A stretch of DNA of 64,000 bases from JAAXGI01 sp965206975. GTDB lineage: Bacteria > Gemmatimonadota > Gemmatimonadetes > Longimicrobiales > Gaopeijiaceae. Shown piece after piece: positions 35,362-44,540 of this stretch. Location: the NCBI GenBank assembly GCA_965206975.1, contig OZ242253.1:1798001-1862000 (forward strand), read 5' to 3'. Both the position numbers and the translations under genes were made by a program. Within the stretch, counting starts at the first letter, position 1. Each line of letters opens with the position of its first letter. The notes under the pieces were generated by a model. That model did no database searches. It worked only from the letters and a program-made list of their open reading frames with translations, and was not told the origin of the DNA.

Positions 35362-38133
35362 TCACAGATTGAACCAATAGTTCACCTTCACGAGGAAGAT
35401 GTTGTCCGGACGAATCCGAAACAGCTCTTCCGAATCCCTTCCCAGATCGAAATCGCCGACCCCTCCAGGCCCCGACCCGGCGACGCCGGATCGACGGATT
35501 CGGCCGGTTCGACTCTGCTGCCAGACGAGGAAGAGCGTGGAGCCAGGACGCCATTCCCAGCGCAGAACCGCGTTCCCGAGCAGACTGCGGAAGTTGAAGT
35601 CGGGATCCTCCACCGTGAACGTGCCGGCCGGGCCCCCGGCATCCGGATCAATCTCGACGGTCCCATATCGGTGTTCCGCTTGGCCCACATCCTCGCCATA
35701 CGTCAGAAAGTCGAAGGTCCCAGGTGCGCGGAGCTCCTTGGGGTCCGCGTACGCCCCGCTCGAGAGGAACGGTTGCGCGTAGATCTCGAGGGATAGCGTC
35801 GGGGTGAACGTGACATTCAGACGCGTATCGAGAAAAACCGTCGTCTGATCAAGGCCAGCGAAGATGTACCGGTCACCGAAGGTGTGGTCCGCGATGGGAT
35901 CGGCGACGGAGGTGATGTACTGCGCGGTTGTGTGACGACGAGTGAGCCCCGGCCCGAGGCTGATCTCCCAGCGCTCTCCATCCCGGTAGTGGATGCTCAG
36001 GTCGAATGTGTTTCGCCACGAGTCACCCGCGTCGAAGGCCCCCTGGTAGCTGGCCGAGCCGCTCAACCGTCGAGTCTGATCCGATTCTACGTTGAAGTTC
36101 GCGTAGTGGCCCTGGGGAGTTCGGGTCAGCGGTCCACCCCGGGTCAGCTCGTCGTCGTCGGTCGCCGGATTGAAGCCAAACCTCCAGCCCCCACCCCAAT
36201 AATTCAGGAGCTGCCAGAAGCCGAAGAAGTTGAATTCCGCGAAGAGGGGATCACCTGCCGTGTTCCAGATCGCGTCCGGTCCCCCTCGGATTTCCCAGCT
36301 CCGGAAGACACGGCCCGGAACCGTCCGCTGGAACCTCAGGGTGGTGTCGAGGATGAAGCGGTCGGCCCGCGATTGAAAGCCGATATCGTTGACCTCGTAC
36401 CCCGGGCTGACGGCTGCCGTCGTCACCCTCACCTGGAACGCACCCGCCTGTTTCTCCACGCCGGCCATGGCGTAGTAGCCAGCCATCGAGGCGGCGTCCG
36501 GATCCAACTCGATGTGCGCTGCGTCCGGGCGGCCGAAGTAACGTGCAGAAGAGCGCTGCGTGCGAAGGAGGGATTCCCGTGTCCCTTCCACGCGGCTGGC
36601 AGCGAATGCCGCGCTGAATCGCCAGCTCCGCTCCGCCCACTCGTGCACCAGGTCGAGGCCGGCGGAATAGGCCGATGCGTGGAGTTCGTCCCCTAGTGGG
36701 TCCGCTTCGCCAACCTTTCGATTCACCGCGCTCGCGATGCCCCCGAAGCTCGTTCTCCCTCCACGAATGTCCCTCCGAAGCCTGCCGACGAAAAAGTTCG
36801 TTGCCGGCTCGACCACGGAAACGCCTCGGGCGCCCAAGGCGTCCGTCCAAGCTCCCGTCTCCCTCTCCGTTACTGCTTCCAGGATGCCGACGGACCAGCC
36901 GTTTTGGGTGCGACCTGTGAGCTTTGCCGCCCCGAGAATCGTCGTAGCCACGGGTGCGTCGGAGAATACGGCGGCGGATGGTACACCACCGTGTGGGGAC
37001 CCTCCGATTCGCCGAGAGTAGAGGAGATCGGGCGTGCCCCCGACGTTCCCGCCGGGTCCTCCTCTTCCGAAAGAGAAGATGTCGGCGCCCTCGACGAAGA
37101 ATGGGCGCCTCTCCTGAAACCGTGTCTCGAAGTCGGTCAGGTTAATCACCGCTGGATCGACCTCTACCTGTCCGAAATCCGGATTGACCGTGCCGTTGAG
37201 CGTGAGGTTCGAGGTGAGCCCGTACGCGAGGTCTACCCCTGCGTTCCCGAAGTAGTCGGATCCGGTTCGGTAGGGGTTGCCGAGGTTCGCGTCGGCACCT
37301 GGTGCTTCCCGGATGAACTCCGCCTGACCTGCCACGTAGGGCAGCAGCTCGAGACGTCGACCGGAATCGATCCCACGGATGCCCTCGAGATGCCCGTAGC
37401 GGGGTACCCCGCCCTGCTCCAGCTTGGGTGTGAATGCGAAGACGAGGTTCTCCTGCCGCCGCCGGATGATTCGCTCGAGCTGAATCCCCCACTCCTGAAC
37501 ATCGGCCCTGCTGAAACGAAGCTGGCTGAAGGGAATTCGCATTTCGACCGACCACCCCACATCGGTCAGCGCCGTAGTTGCCGACCAGACCGGGTCCCAT
37601 GAGGTGTCGCCTGTGAAGCCAGCGTTCCGGATGATCGCGTCCCGCTTCTGGCCCGAAGGGTTCACCGAGAAGCTGTAGGCTGTCCCGTGATCGTGATAGC
37701 TGTCCAAGGACACGATGAAATAGTCCGCGTCTGGTACTAGGGCATCGCGACGAGCGAGGCGGGACGAGGCGCCATCCGCATCGTCGAGCGTCGCTCCGAT
37801 GTAGAGCGCCTCGTCGTCGTAGAGGATGCGGACGTCGCTCCTCAGCGAGGGGGGTGCCCCCTCGTCCGGATCCAACTGCGTGAACTGCGTGATCGCCGGG
37901 GCCTGGAACCAAGCCGCCTCATCGATGCGCCCGTCCAAGGAGACAGCTTCGGCAATCCGCACCGCGAAGGCACGGGGCGCATCCAGTGCATGAGCCTCTT
38001 CCTCCGCGGTCATGGCCGCCGGAGTGGAAACGGGCGGCGTCAACTCCTGTGCCGACACCGGGCAAGCGTGCAGGAGGGAGACACTCGCACAGAGGAGGAC
38101 AACGGGACGAACAGGCACAGATTCTCGAGTCAT
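35362..38133 (-). CDS. DUF5916 family outer-membrane-type protein
   Basis: 923 residues, complete. A signal peptide (VVLLCASVSLLHACPVSAQE) precedes a family-9-like carbohydrate-binding module (VSLDGRIDEAAWFQAPAITQ). The large DUF5916 domain follows, with NPDFGQVEVDPAVINLTDFE and ERRPFFVEGADIFSFGRG. The C-terminal end is strand-rich and closes in an aromatic residue region (LVKVNYWFNL), as outer-membrane barrels do. It is a paralogue of the protein at the window start. The family's substrate is unknown; glycan or peptide handling at the outer membrane is a guess. It is transcribed alone. Confidence 0.92.
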   Translation of the reverse strand: MTRESVPVRPVVLLCASVSLLHACPVSAQELTPPVSTPAAMTAEEEAHALDAPRAFAVRIAEAVSLDGRIDEAAWFQAPAITQFTQLDPDEGAPPSLRSDVRILYDDEALYIGATLDDADGASSRLARRDALVPDADYFIVSLDSYHDHGTAYSFSVNPSGQKRDAIIRNAGFTGDTSWDPVWSATTALTDVGWSVEMRIPFSQLRFSRADVQEWGIQLERIIRRRQENLVFAFTPKLEQGGVPRYGHLEGIRGIDSGRRLELLPYVAGQAEFIREAPGADANLGNPYRTGSDYFGNAGVDLAYGLTSNLTLNGTVNPDFGQVEVDPAVINLTDFETRFQERRPFFVEGADIFSFGRGGPGGNVGGTPDLLYSRRIGGSPHGGVPSAAVFSDAPVATTILGAAKLTGRTQNGWSVGILEAVTERETGAWTDALGARGVSVVEPATNFFVGRLRRDIRGGRTSFGGIASAVNRKVGEADPLGDELHASAYSAGLDLVHEWAERSWRFSAAFAASRVEGTRESLLRTQRSSARYFGRPDAAHIELDPDAASMAGYYAMAGVEKQAGAFQVRVTTAAVSPGYEVNDIGFQSRADRFILDTTLRFQRTVPGRVFRSWEIRGGPDAIWNTAGDPLFAEFNFFGFWQLLNYWGGGWRFGFNPATDDDELTRGGPLTRTPQGHYANFNVESDQTRRLSGSASYQGAFDAGDSWRNTFDLSIHYRDGERWEISLGPGLTRRHTTAQYITSVADPIADHTFGDRYIFAGLDQTTVFLDTRLNVTFTPTLSLEIYAQPFLSSGAYADPKELRAPGTFDFLTYGEDVGQAEHRYGTVEIDPDAGGPAGTFTVEDPDFNFRSLLGNAVLRWEWRPGSTLFLVWQQSRTGRIRRSGVAGSGPGGVGDFDLGRDSEELFRIRPDNIFLVKVNYWFNL

Positions 38134-38401
38134 ACCCTTCTATGGTAGCCTCATCTTCCGGAGACCGGCTGGGAAGCCAGCTGGTATACCTCGGTCGAGG
38201 AGCTGGCCTATCCGGGAAGGCGTTCGCCCAGTGGCTGAGCCGCCTGTAGCTGGGCAACGCTCTCGGCCCTTCCGGGTCGCGGTCCCAGCGGAGGCGACGG
38301 TGGATGGCACCGAGGACCGAGCAGCAGTGGAGACGGGCGCCACCGCGAGGGTCCCGGCGGCCAGGTTCAACGCTGCCATTCGGTCCCCTGAGGTAGGCGC
38401 A

Positions 38402-39118
38402 TCATAGCGTCACGAAGGTGACAGATGCTCCGGTGAAGTAGATTTCCGTCCGGGCCTCGAATCCTGAGTCGACGCCGAACAACAGCCAGACTCGGCCATT
38501 CGGAGATACAGAAACGGGTGCCGGTGTAGGTCGGCCCGCGAAGGACTTGCGCTCCCACTGACGCGACTGCTCGCAGCTTCGGGAGTTGGCGACGTGGCCG
38601 AGCACCACGGCCTGTGCGCCGCCGCCGGACTGATTTCCGATGTCGATGTTCATCCGCAGGTAGGCGCCCTCACGGACCGGGAGCGGTTCGACGGCGCTGG
38701 CACCGGCCTTGATCCAGACGCTCTCGCCCGGTGCGCCGCCGACACCGAAGCACCCGGCCGGCGTGCTGGTGGCGATGTCCGCGCTGACGGTGACGCCATA
38801 GCGCACGCCGGGTGAGAGGCCGCCGATGGCTCCCTTGAAGAACATGAAGAGATCGTCGCTTCGGTTGACACCGGAGATGAAGAGGGCGGACTGCGACTCC
38901 AGCGGGGGCGGGAGGGCGCGGTAGTCGGAGCTCAACTCGTAGGACGCCGCGTCGGCGGGTGGATAGTCCGCGAAGTCGGCGGTGAACCCCTGCGGCCCGC
39001 GATGGAAATCGAAGGTGAACCTCAACTGCTCCGCTGGTTCGCTCGGATGACTCGTGCAACTGCCGAGGAACGCGGTCAGTAGCGTCACGGTGGCGAAGTG
39101 TAGCCGCGAGCAGCGCAT
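38402..39118 (-). CDS. lipoprotein, unknown function
   Basis: 238 residues from ATG 39118; a longer frame reaches 39406 but only the shorter one starts with a lipoprotein signal (FATVTLLTAFLGSC, lipobox Cys). The mature part is strand-rich: FTFDFHRGPQGFTADFADYP at the start, then VRYGVTVSADIATSTPAGCF and GRVWLLFGVDSGFEARTEIY. It resembles a jelly-roll carbohydrate-binding-like domain, though no family can be asserted. Outer or inner membrane attachment is expected. Confidence 0.75.
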   Translation of the reverse strand: MRCSRLHFATVTLLTAFLGSCTSHPSEPAEQLRFTFDFHRGPQGFTADFADYPPADAASYELSSDYRALPPPLESQSALFISGVNRSDDLFMFFKGAIGGLSPGVRYGVTVSADIATSTPAGCFGVGGAPGESVWIKAGASAVEPLPVREGAYLRMNIDIGNQSGGGAQAVVLGHVANSRSCEQSRQWERKSFAGRPTPAPVSVSPNGRVWLLFGVDSGFEARTEIYFTGASVTFVTL

Positions 39119-39278
39119 GGCGGGGTGTGCCACCGGAGACTCGCAGGTGCCGTCGTAGGAAATCGTGGGGCGAGCGGCGAGTCGTCTCTGAGGGTCGCGG
39201 TACGGGCGGAGGAATGACGGAACGCTGATAGAGGCTGCCCCCGTGTTCGGTTCCGCGTGAAGCGCTCGATGAGCCGGC

Positions 39279-39536
39279 TCACTCCTGACGATCCGGATCG
39301 ATTGGCCACTGCGCGTGGAAATAGACCGGCAATGTAACGACGCCAGCCGCTGCAGCGGCCCGCACGACAGTCGGGCTGACGTGGATTCCGGGCAGGCTGC
39401 CTGCAACGGTTGTCGTTCCGGCCGCAGGCCGGACCCCCAATTCGTAACTCGAGATGTCGACGTATACGACGATCAGGCGCGTCGAGAACAGCGGTCCGGA
39501 CCACCACAGCTCGGGTGGGATTTCCCCCTCCTGCAT
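39279..39536 (-). CDS. hypothetical protein, possibly 5'-truncated or frameshifted
   Basis: 85 residues from an ATG at 39536 with a protein-like composition (RLIVVYVDISSYELGVRPAA and ALPVYFHAQW-like strands). Just upstream, another frame encodes a signal-peptide-like stretch (VALLVVPLFAAGS) ending in a stop. It may therefore be an exported protein broken by one indel. No family was recognised. Confidence 0.35.
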   Translation of the reverse strand: MQEGEIPPELWWSGPLFSTRLIVVYVDISSYELGVRPAAGTTTVAGSLPGIHVSPTVVRAAAAAGVVTLPVYFHAQWPIDPDRQE

Positions 39537-39699
39537 CGCGATGCCGTGACGCTGCCACGAACGCGGCTCACGACCCCGCAGCAAACAGCGGCACGACGAG
39601 CAGGGCCACGGGCGTGCTCGCAAGAGAATCTACCTGTCCGCTTGACCGGCGTCCCCGCCTCTCGGCTGCACTGGCGCGTCCGACACCGAAAGGGACCCC

Positions 39700-40593
39700 T
39701 CAGTTGCCGAACCGACGTTTGAGAGTCAGCGCCAGCGTCCAGTCCCGTGCGCCGGTGAACGTTGTGTGGTTCCGGAACGCCGGGTCCTCGGCATGCATCG
39801 CGTGCGACGAATATTCGCCGAAGGCTTCCACCGGCCCCAGTATCGAGTAGCTCAGCCTCAGACCCAGGCGCATCCGGCTGTCGAGCACGTAGTCCGCCCC
39901 AGTGTGCAGATGTGCGGCCGGGACCGTGTCGGAAAGATCCACTTCCTGACTGCCGTCGTAGAACGACAGGGGTGGATCGTAGGCCGGAGCGTCGGCCGAG
40001 ACGTCTTCGTACCGAGCCGAGAACCGCACTCCCCGCACGGTGGCAAACGCTGGCCCGGCACCGATGCCCACGTAGGGCACGATCGGACCGTATGCGACTG
40101 CAAGATCGTGGTAGGCGTGCAGTGCCAGCGTCCTCACCCGCATGTCGTCGATCGAGGCTTGAGCATTGGAGACGACGGTCCCGCCGAGCGGCGCGACGAC
40201 AGGCGTCCCGTCGTAGTAGCTGAGGCTGCGGAACATCTGGTCGAGGCCGTGCCTGCGCTCCGCCAGCGATAACTCCAGACGGGCGCGACCGAAGATGCGA
40301 CCCACGGCGATCTCGTATCCGACGCCGGAGGAGGCGCCGACTCCATAACGCCAGCGGTACCCAGATATCGCAGGCGCCCGGACGGCATCGAAACACGCGT
40401 AGTCCGGATAGCAGATCGCATCCCGATTCCAGCCGTCCTGATCGAGTTCGCCGGCCCAGGTCGCTCCAACGCTCCCGCCCAGGTACCAACCGGAACTCGG
40501 CCAACCGCCGGCAGATTCCTGGGCCCTCGCGGGATTCAGCGAACCAACGACGAAGATGCACCCGATGATGGGTACCGCCGTCCGAAAACGCAT
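39700..40593 (-). CDS. outer-membrane beta-barrel protein
   Basis: 297 residues from ATG 40593, which begins a signal peptide (MRFRTAVPIIGCIFVVGSLN, then PARAQES). The mature part has alternating amphipathic strands: GWYLGGSVGATWAGELD, GYEIAVGRIFGRARLELSLA, VPYVGIGAGPAFATVRG and a terminal ALTLKRRFGN. These are the features of an OmpA/OmpW-type eight- to ten-strand barrel. A tandem relative follows at 40775-41724. Function: porin or surface structural protein, not determinable further. Confidence 0.8.
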   Translation of the reverse strand: MRFRTAVPIIGCIFVVGSLNPARAQESAGGWPSSGWYLGGSVGATWAGELDQDGWNRDAICYPDYACFDAVRAPAISGYRWRYGVGASSGVGYEIAVGRIFGRARLELSLAERRHGLDQMFRSLSYYDGTPVVAPLGGTVVSNAQASIDDMRVRTLALHAYHDLAVAYGPIVPYVGIGAGPAFATVRGVRFSARYEDVSADAPAYDPPLSFYDGSQEVDLSDTVPAAHLHTGADYVLDSRMRLGLRLSYSILGPVEAFGEYSSHAMHAEDPAFRNHTTFTGARDWTLALTLKRRFGN

Positions 40594-40774
40594 GGGGGCA
40601 AGGCGGAGAATCCGTGGCCTAGACTGTCCTCCCGCGCGGGTCATCATGTCATCCCCCGCACGAGGTTCGCTCCGAGTGCCAGCCCTGGCGTGCGCTACGA
40701 AGTTAAAATTCGTGCCGCCGAGCCGAGGGAATCTTCGCGCAGGTGGCGCAGCGGACAAGCGGCTCCCCCCCGCC

Positions 40775-41724
40775 TCAGAACCGGTACTTCAGGTTCACGG
40801 TGAACGCGAACAGGCCGGTGTCGTAGGTGCTGATACCGGCCGTCACGGGCCTGCTGCCGTCCAGGCGGTTGCTGGGGGCATGGCTGCGCAGCCGGTCCAG
40901 CACGGGGCGGTCGTCGAAATCCGCAAAATGCGCCCACCGCGCCTTCGCGCCCAGCGTTGCCTGCTCCCCCAGCGCGAAGTCCAGCCCCGCGAGCACCTGG
41001 TAGCCGGTCAGCACGTCGCCCAGGCCGGCCTGCAGGTGCTGGCCGTTGATGCCAGGTTCTCCTGCAACACGCGCAGGTCGTCCAGGCGCTCGGCGGGGAA
41101 GTGGGGCGCCACCGAGGTAATCGCCTCCGGGTCACTGTTCCTCACCCACAGCAGGCCGTAGTCCATCTGCGCGAAGGCCGCCCCGCCCCCGGCGCCCACG
41201 TAGGGCGTGACGCGGCCGCGGCCCGCGAAGTCGTAGTAGACGTTGGCGAACAGGCTGTGCGACGTGACGCTTCCGATGCGGTCCTCGGCCACTACCACCT
41301 CGCCGTCGAGCTTGGCCACGGCCACGCCGCCATGCCCCTCGATGGGCGACGTCTCGTCGTAGACCGCCTCGCGGAAGAGGTACTCCGCCTCCACGCGGAG
41401 CCCCCCGTCCCCGCCGAGGCGGTAGCCCACGGCCACGCCGGCCAAGACCCCTCTCCCCGGGCCGAAGGCGTTTGCCCATTCGGTGGTGGGCGCGTCCCCG
41501 CCGTCGCAGAAGGCGGGCATCAGGTCGGTGAACGGGTTCAGGTGCTGGTCGCAGATGCTCCCGGGCGCGTTGTCCGCGTGGGCGTCGATCCCCATGCCGG
41601 GCGCGAGATGGATGCCGAGCTCCTGGCTCAGGTAGAAGCCGCCGCCGGTCTGCGCGCCGGCATCATCCGGTGCAGTCGTCCAGAAAAGGGCAAAGAGCGC
41701 GATCGGGGTCGTTACGTGTTTCAT
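40775..41724 (-). pseudogene. outer-membrane beta-barrel protein, single frameshift
   Basis: The first frame starts at ATG 41724 with signal MKHVTTPIALFALFWTTAPD and barrel strands GRGRVTPYVGAGGGAAFAQM. It runs out of register near 41045 after RVLQENLA. The next frame resumes with INGQHLQAGLGDVLTGYQVL and ends with AFTVNLKYRF, the aromatic C-terminus required for barrel insertion. One indel explains the break. The barrel's C-terminal signature would be lost, so the product as encoded should not insert. A sequencing error cannot be excluded for this single indel. Confidence 0.7.
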
Positions 41725-41953
41725 GCGGAAACCTGTCGACGATGTTAGGCCGTCCATGGCGGTGAAGTTGATGATGGAACGACGGCTCGGGCAATGCTAC
41801 CATGCCGGCGGTGGGGATCCGGATAGCCGCCGAACAGGGCCCCATCGCGGTGCAGGACAAACTCGCCCGCGTGTAGAGAGACACCCAGATGTAGGAAATT
41901 ACGAGGTAATACCAATCTCGGCCTTGGCCTTCTCCACAAGTGAGGGAGGGACG
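41725..41953. other. intergenic region
   Basis: 229 bp upstream of the broken barrel gene. Nothing recognised beyond the likely promoter of that gene. Confidence 0.3.
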
Positions 41954-42250
41954 CTACCGGGCCAGCCAGGCGCTGAAGCGTTCAACGATCTGATCGGAGT
42001 GATCACTCCACCAGAGATAGTCGTTGCGGAGTACGCGGGTCATGTTGGCGGGATGGTTGGGCATGTGGGGGTTCATGTCGATGCCCGTATCGACATGGGA
42101 CCCGACGAGAGGCAGGCTGGAGAAGCGGGCGCGGCTGTAGGCCATGATGTTCCTGAGTGCGGCCATGGAGTGGGTCGAGGAGGTGAAGGCGATGAACTTC
42201 CGCGCCGCGTTGAGGTTCCAGGTGCCGGCGACGATACCCATCTGACCGGT
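41954..42250 (-). pseudogene. polyamine-type (PotD-like) substrate-binding protein, C-terminal fragment
   Basis: About 99 codons read NLNAARKFIAFTSSTHSMAA, then LPLVGSHVDTGIDMNPHMPN and LWWSDHSDQIVERFSAWL before a stop. This resembles the C-terminal lobe of extracellular polyamine/spermidine-binding proteins (AARKFIxF, NxPxN and W...ERFxxWL). The 5' two thirds are missing: the fragment stops exactly where an IS3 transposase end begins. The transporter genes are not in the window. Confidence 0.6.
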
Positions 42251-42476
42251 GATGGGCTCGGTCGGCGACGCGTACGACAACGCGATGTACGAGTCGTTGT
42301 TCGCAACGCTCGAGTGTGAGCTCATCAAGCGACGGGCGTTGCGGATGCGGGGCGAAGCCCACCGGGCTGTGTTCCAGTTCATCGAGAGCTGGTACAACCT
42401 GCACCGGCGTCACTCGAGCCCCGGCTACGAGTCGCCTGCCGGCTTCGAGGCCCGCAGCCGGGCAGAGCCGGCATGA
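42249..42476 (+). mobile_element. IS3-family OrfB transposase C-terminal remnant
   Basis: Seventy-five residues: SVGDAYDNAMYESLFATLEC, ELIKRRALRMRGEAHRAVFQ and IESWYNLHRRHSSPGYESPA. This is the end of an IS3 DDE integrase core, including the catalytic Glu region and the YNxxRxHSxLGY-type tail. The N-terminal catalytic parts are missing. It abuts the PotD-like fragment and probably marks an IS-mediated deletion. Confidence 0.8.
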
Positions 42477-42607
42477 CGCGGCGTTCGGCGCCCGCTCTGG
42501 CTCGCTACGCTCGTTTCCACGGGCGCCGAACCACCACTTGAGACCGCCGGGTCAACTCCAGACATCTCCCTCGGCCGGATTCATAGACAGGATCCCTGCG
42601 CTGCTGA

Positions 42608-42835
42608 TCAGGCGCTGCGTCCTTCCGGGTCGACCGCAACGTGGCCAATGCAGTTGACCCGAGCGTCGTAGCCAGCTCCCCGAACGTGCTCACGAGCCCC
42701 TCGGCGAACCCTTCATCTTCCAGCCTCTGACCTACCGTGTCAGTCGCATGAAGCGGATCGCCGTCCACGGTCTCGTCAAGACCCGCCAGGTAGCCGTTGG
42801 CCCGCCGGAACGTGAAGCCCATCACACCGGCCACC
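42608..42835 (-). pseudogene. C-terminal remnant of a paralogue of the 51-52 kb methyltransferase
   Basis: Minus frames read GFTFRRANGYLAGLDETVDG and DPLHATDTVGQRLEDEGFAE, then after a frame change NCIGHVAVDPEGRSA and a stop. The intact relative at 50993 ends GFTSRRANGYLGFLDETVGS and NCIGHVAVDPEGLST. The two sequences clearly descend from one gene. The methyltransferase domain is absent here. Confidence 0.8.
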
Positions 42836-43091
42836 CTTGGAACGAGAGTGGCGATGGGTCCGGCCGTGCTCAAGAAGACGGGTGCGCCGATGAGGTTGCG
42901 GAGGTATTGATTTCGCCGGCCCCGCCTCATGTTCGCGGCGAGACTCGGCGGGCAGGCGAGTGGATTCGAGGTGCCGGACGACCCCTTGTCGAGGGAGGGA
43001 AGACGCCTACGTTCCTTCCCGAGGGTCCGCCCACCTGGCCTCCGGTCGCCCTGCGGGCGAGCGGCCCTGACCGTCCGCGGAGACATCTGGA

Positions 43092-44540
43092 ATGCGTTCC
43101 TTTTCGCCCCTGGACCTGGTGGTTCTCGTCGCCTACCTGCTGGGGGTTACGGCGTGGGGCGCATGGCTCGGCAGGAACCAGAGGGGGGGGAGCGACTACT
43201 TCCTCGGCGGCAGGGATCTGCCGTGGGGCGCGGTTCTTCTCTCCGTGGTGGCGACCGAGACGAGTACGCTCACCTTTCTCTCGATCCCGGGCGTCACCTA
43301 TCTGGGAAACCTGGGGTTCCTGCAACTCACGCTGGGATACCTGGTGGGCCGCATCGCGGCCGCTGCCGTGCTTCTTCCCTCCTACTACCGCGGCGAGCGG
43401 AGCACCGCATACGCGCTCCTGGAGGAGCGCTTCGGGCCTGGAACGCGTCGGTTCACCTCTGCCGTCTTCATGATCACGCGGCTGCTGGCCGACTCCGTGA
43501 GGCTCTTCGCCACGGCGATTCCGCTGGCCCTCATCACGGGCTGGCCCTACTCCCTCTCCATCGCGCTCATCGGAGTCCTCACATTGGTCTATACCTATTT
43601 TGGAGGCATCAAGGCCGTCGTTTGGGTCGATGCGCTACAGATGGGGCTGTACCTGGTGGGGGCGGCGTGTGCGCTCGTCGCGCTCGAGCGGATCGTCCCC
43701 GGGGGTTGGAGTGCGATCCTGGCTGAGGCGGCTCTGGCCGACAAGCTGATTTGGCTGGACCTCTCACTCGATTGGGCCCCGCCCTACACTCTTTGGGCGG
43801 GTGTGCTCGGGGGCGGGTTTCTCGCCATGGCATCACATGGAACGGACCAGCTCATCGTACAGCGCCTGCTCACCTGCCGGGACCTGAGGGCGTCGCAGAA
43901 GGCCCTCGTCGGGAGCGGTGTCCTCGTGATCGTTCAGTTCGGGATCTTCCTGATCGTGGGGATCGGGCTGTGGGCCTTCTACCAGGGGGCAGACTTCCAG
44001 ACCCCGGACGCGATCTTTGCGACTTTCATCATCGAGGAGCTGCCCGTCGGGATCACGGGGCTACTGATTGCCGGGGTCTTCGCGGCGGCCATGTCGTCGC
44101 TGTCATCCTCGATAAACTCGCTCGCCTCTGCCTCTGCCTATGATTTCTGGGCTCCACTCTCCCACTCCCAGGGAGACGATGTCCGCGTCCTGAGGGCAGG
44201 CCGGGTCTTCACCCTGATCTGGGCGGGTCTGTTGATTGCGGTCGCCGTGGGGTACGTCCCCCTGAGTGAGAACTCGACGGCGGTGGAGGTGGCCCTGACG
44301 ATCGCCTCGCTCGTGTACGGCGGGCTCCTCGGGGCCTTCTGCCTCGGGATTGCCGATCGCGGCGCGACATCGCACGGGGTCATTCTGGGGATGACGGTGG
44401 GAATCGGGATCGTGACGTCGATATGGCTCACGGCCGCCGAATCGGTCGGCTTCCCCTGGTTCGTTCCGATCGGCGCTCTCGTGACGACGGTGGTGGGGGC
44501 GGTCATGAGCCGGGTCTTGGCCCGGGGGCGGAGCGCGTGA
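43092..44540 (+). CDS. sodium:solute symporter (SSS family)
   Basis: 482 residues with about 13 membrane segments. The start is ATG 43092 with a GGAGA site upstream. The SSS signatures are present: GGSDYFLGGRDLPWGAVLLS at the start, TETSTLTFLSIPGVTYLG in helix 2, and AGVFAAAMSSLSSSINSLAS in helix 8 with the sodium-site Ser residues. It imports a sugar, sialic acid, amino acid or similar solute with sodium. Its stop overlaps the GTG start of the BadF-type kinase (GTGA), so uptake and phosphorylation are coupled. A sugar such as GlcNAc or MurNAc is a reasonable guess. Confidence 0.93.
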   Translation: MRSFSPLDLVVLVAYLLGVTAWGAWLGRNQRGGSDYFLGGRDLPWGAVLLSVVATETSTLTFLSIPGVTYLGNLGFLQLTLGYLVGRIAAAAVLLPSYYRGERSTAYALLEERFGPGTRRFTSAVFMITRLLADSVRLFATAIPLALITGWPYSLSIALIGVLTLVYTYFGGIKAVVWVDALQMGLYLVGAACALVALERIVPGGWSAILAEAALADKLIWLDLSLDWAPPYTLWAGVLGGGFLAMASHGTDQLIVQRLLTCRDLRASQKALVGSGVLVIVQFGIFLIVGIGLWAFYQGADFQTPDAIFATFIIEELPVGITGLLIAGVFAAAMSSLSSSINSLASASAYDFWAPLSHSQGDDVRVLRAGRVFTLIWAGLLIAVAVGYVPLSENSTAVEVALTIASLVYGGLLGAFCLGIADRGATSHGVILGMTVGIGIVTSIWLTAAESVGFPWFVPIGALVTTVVGAVMSRVLARGRSA

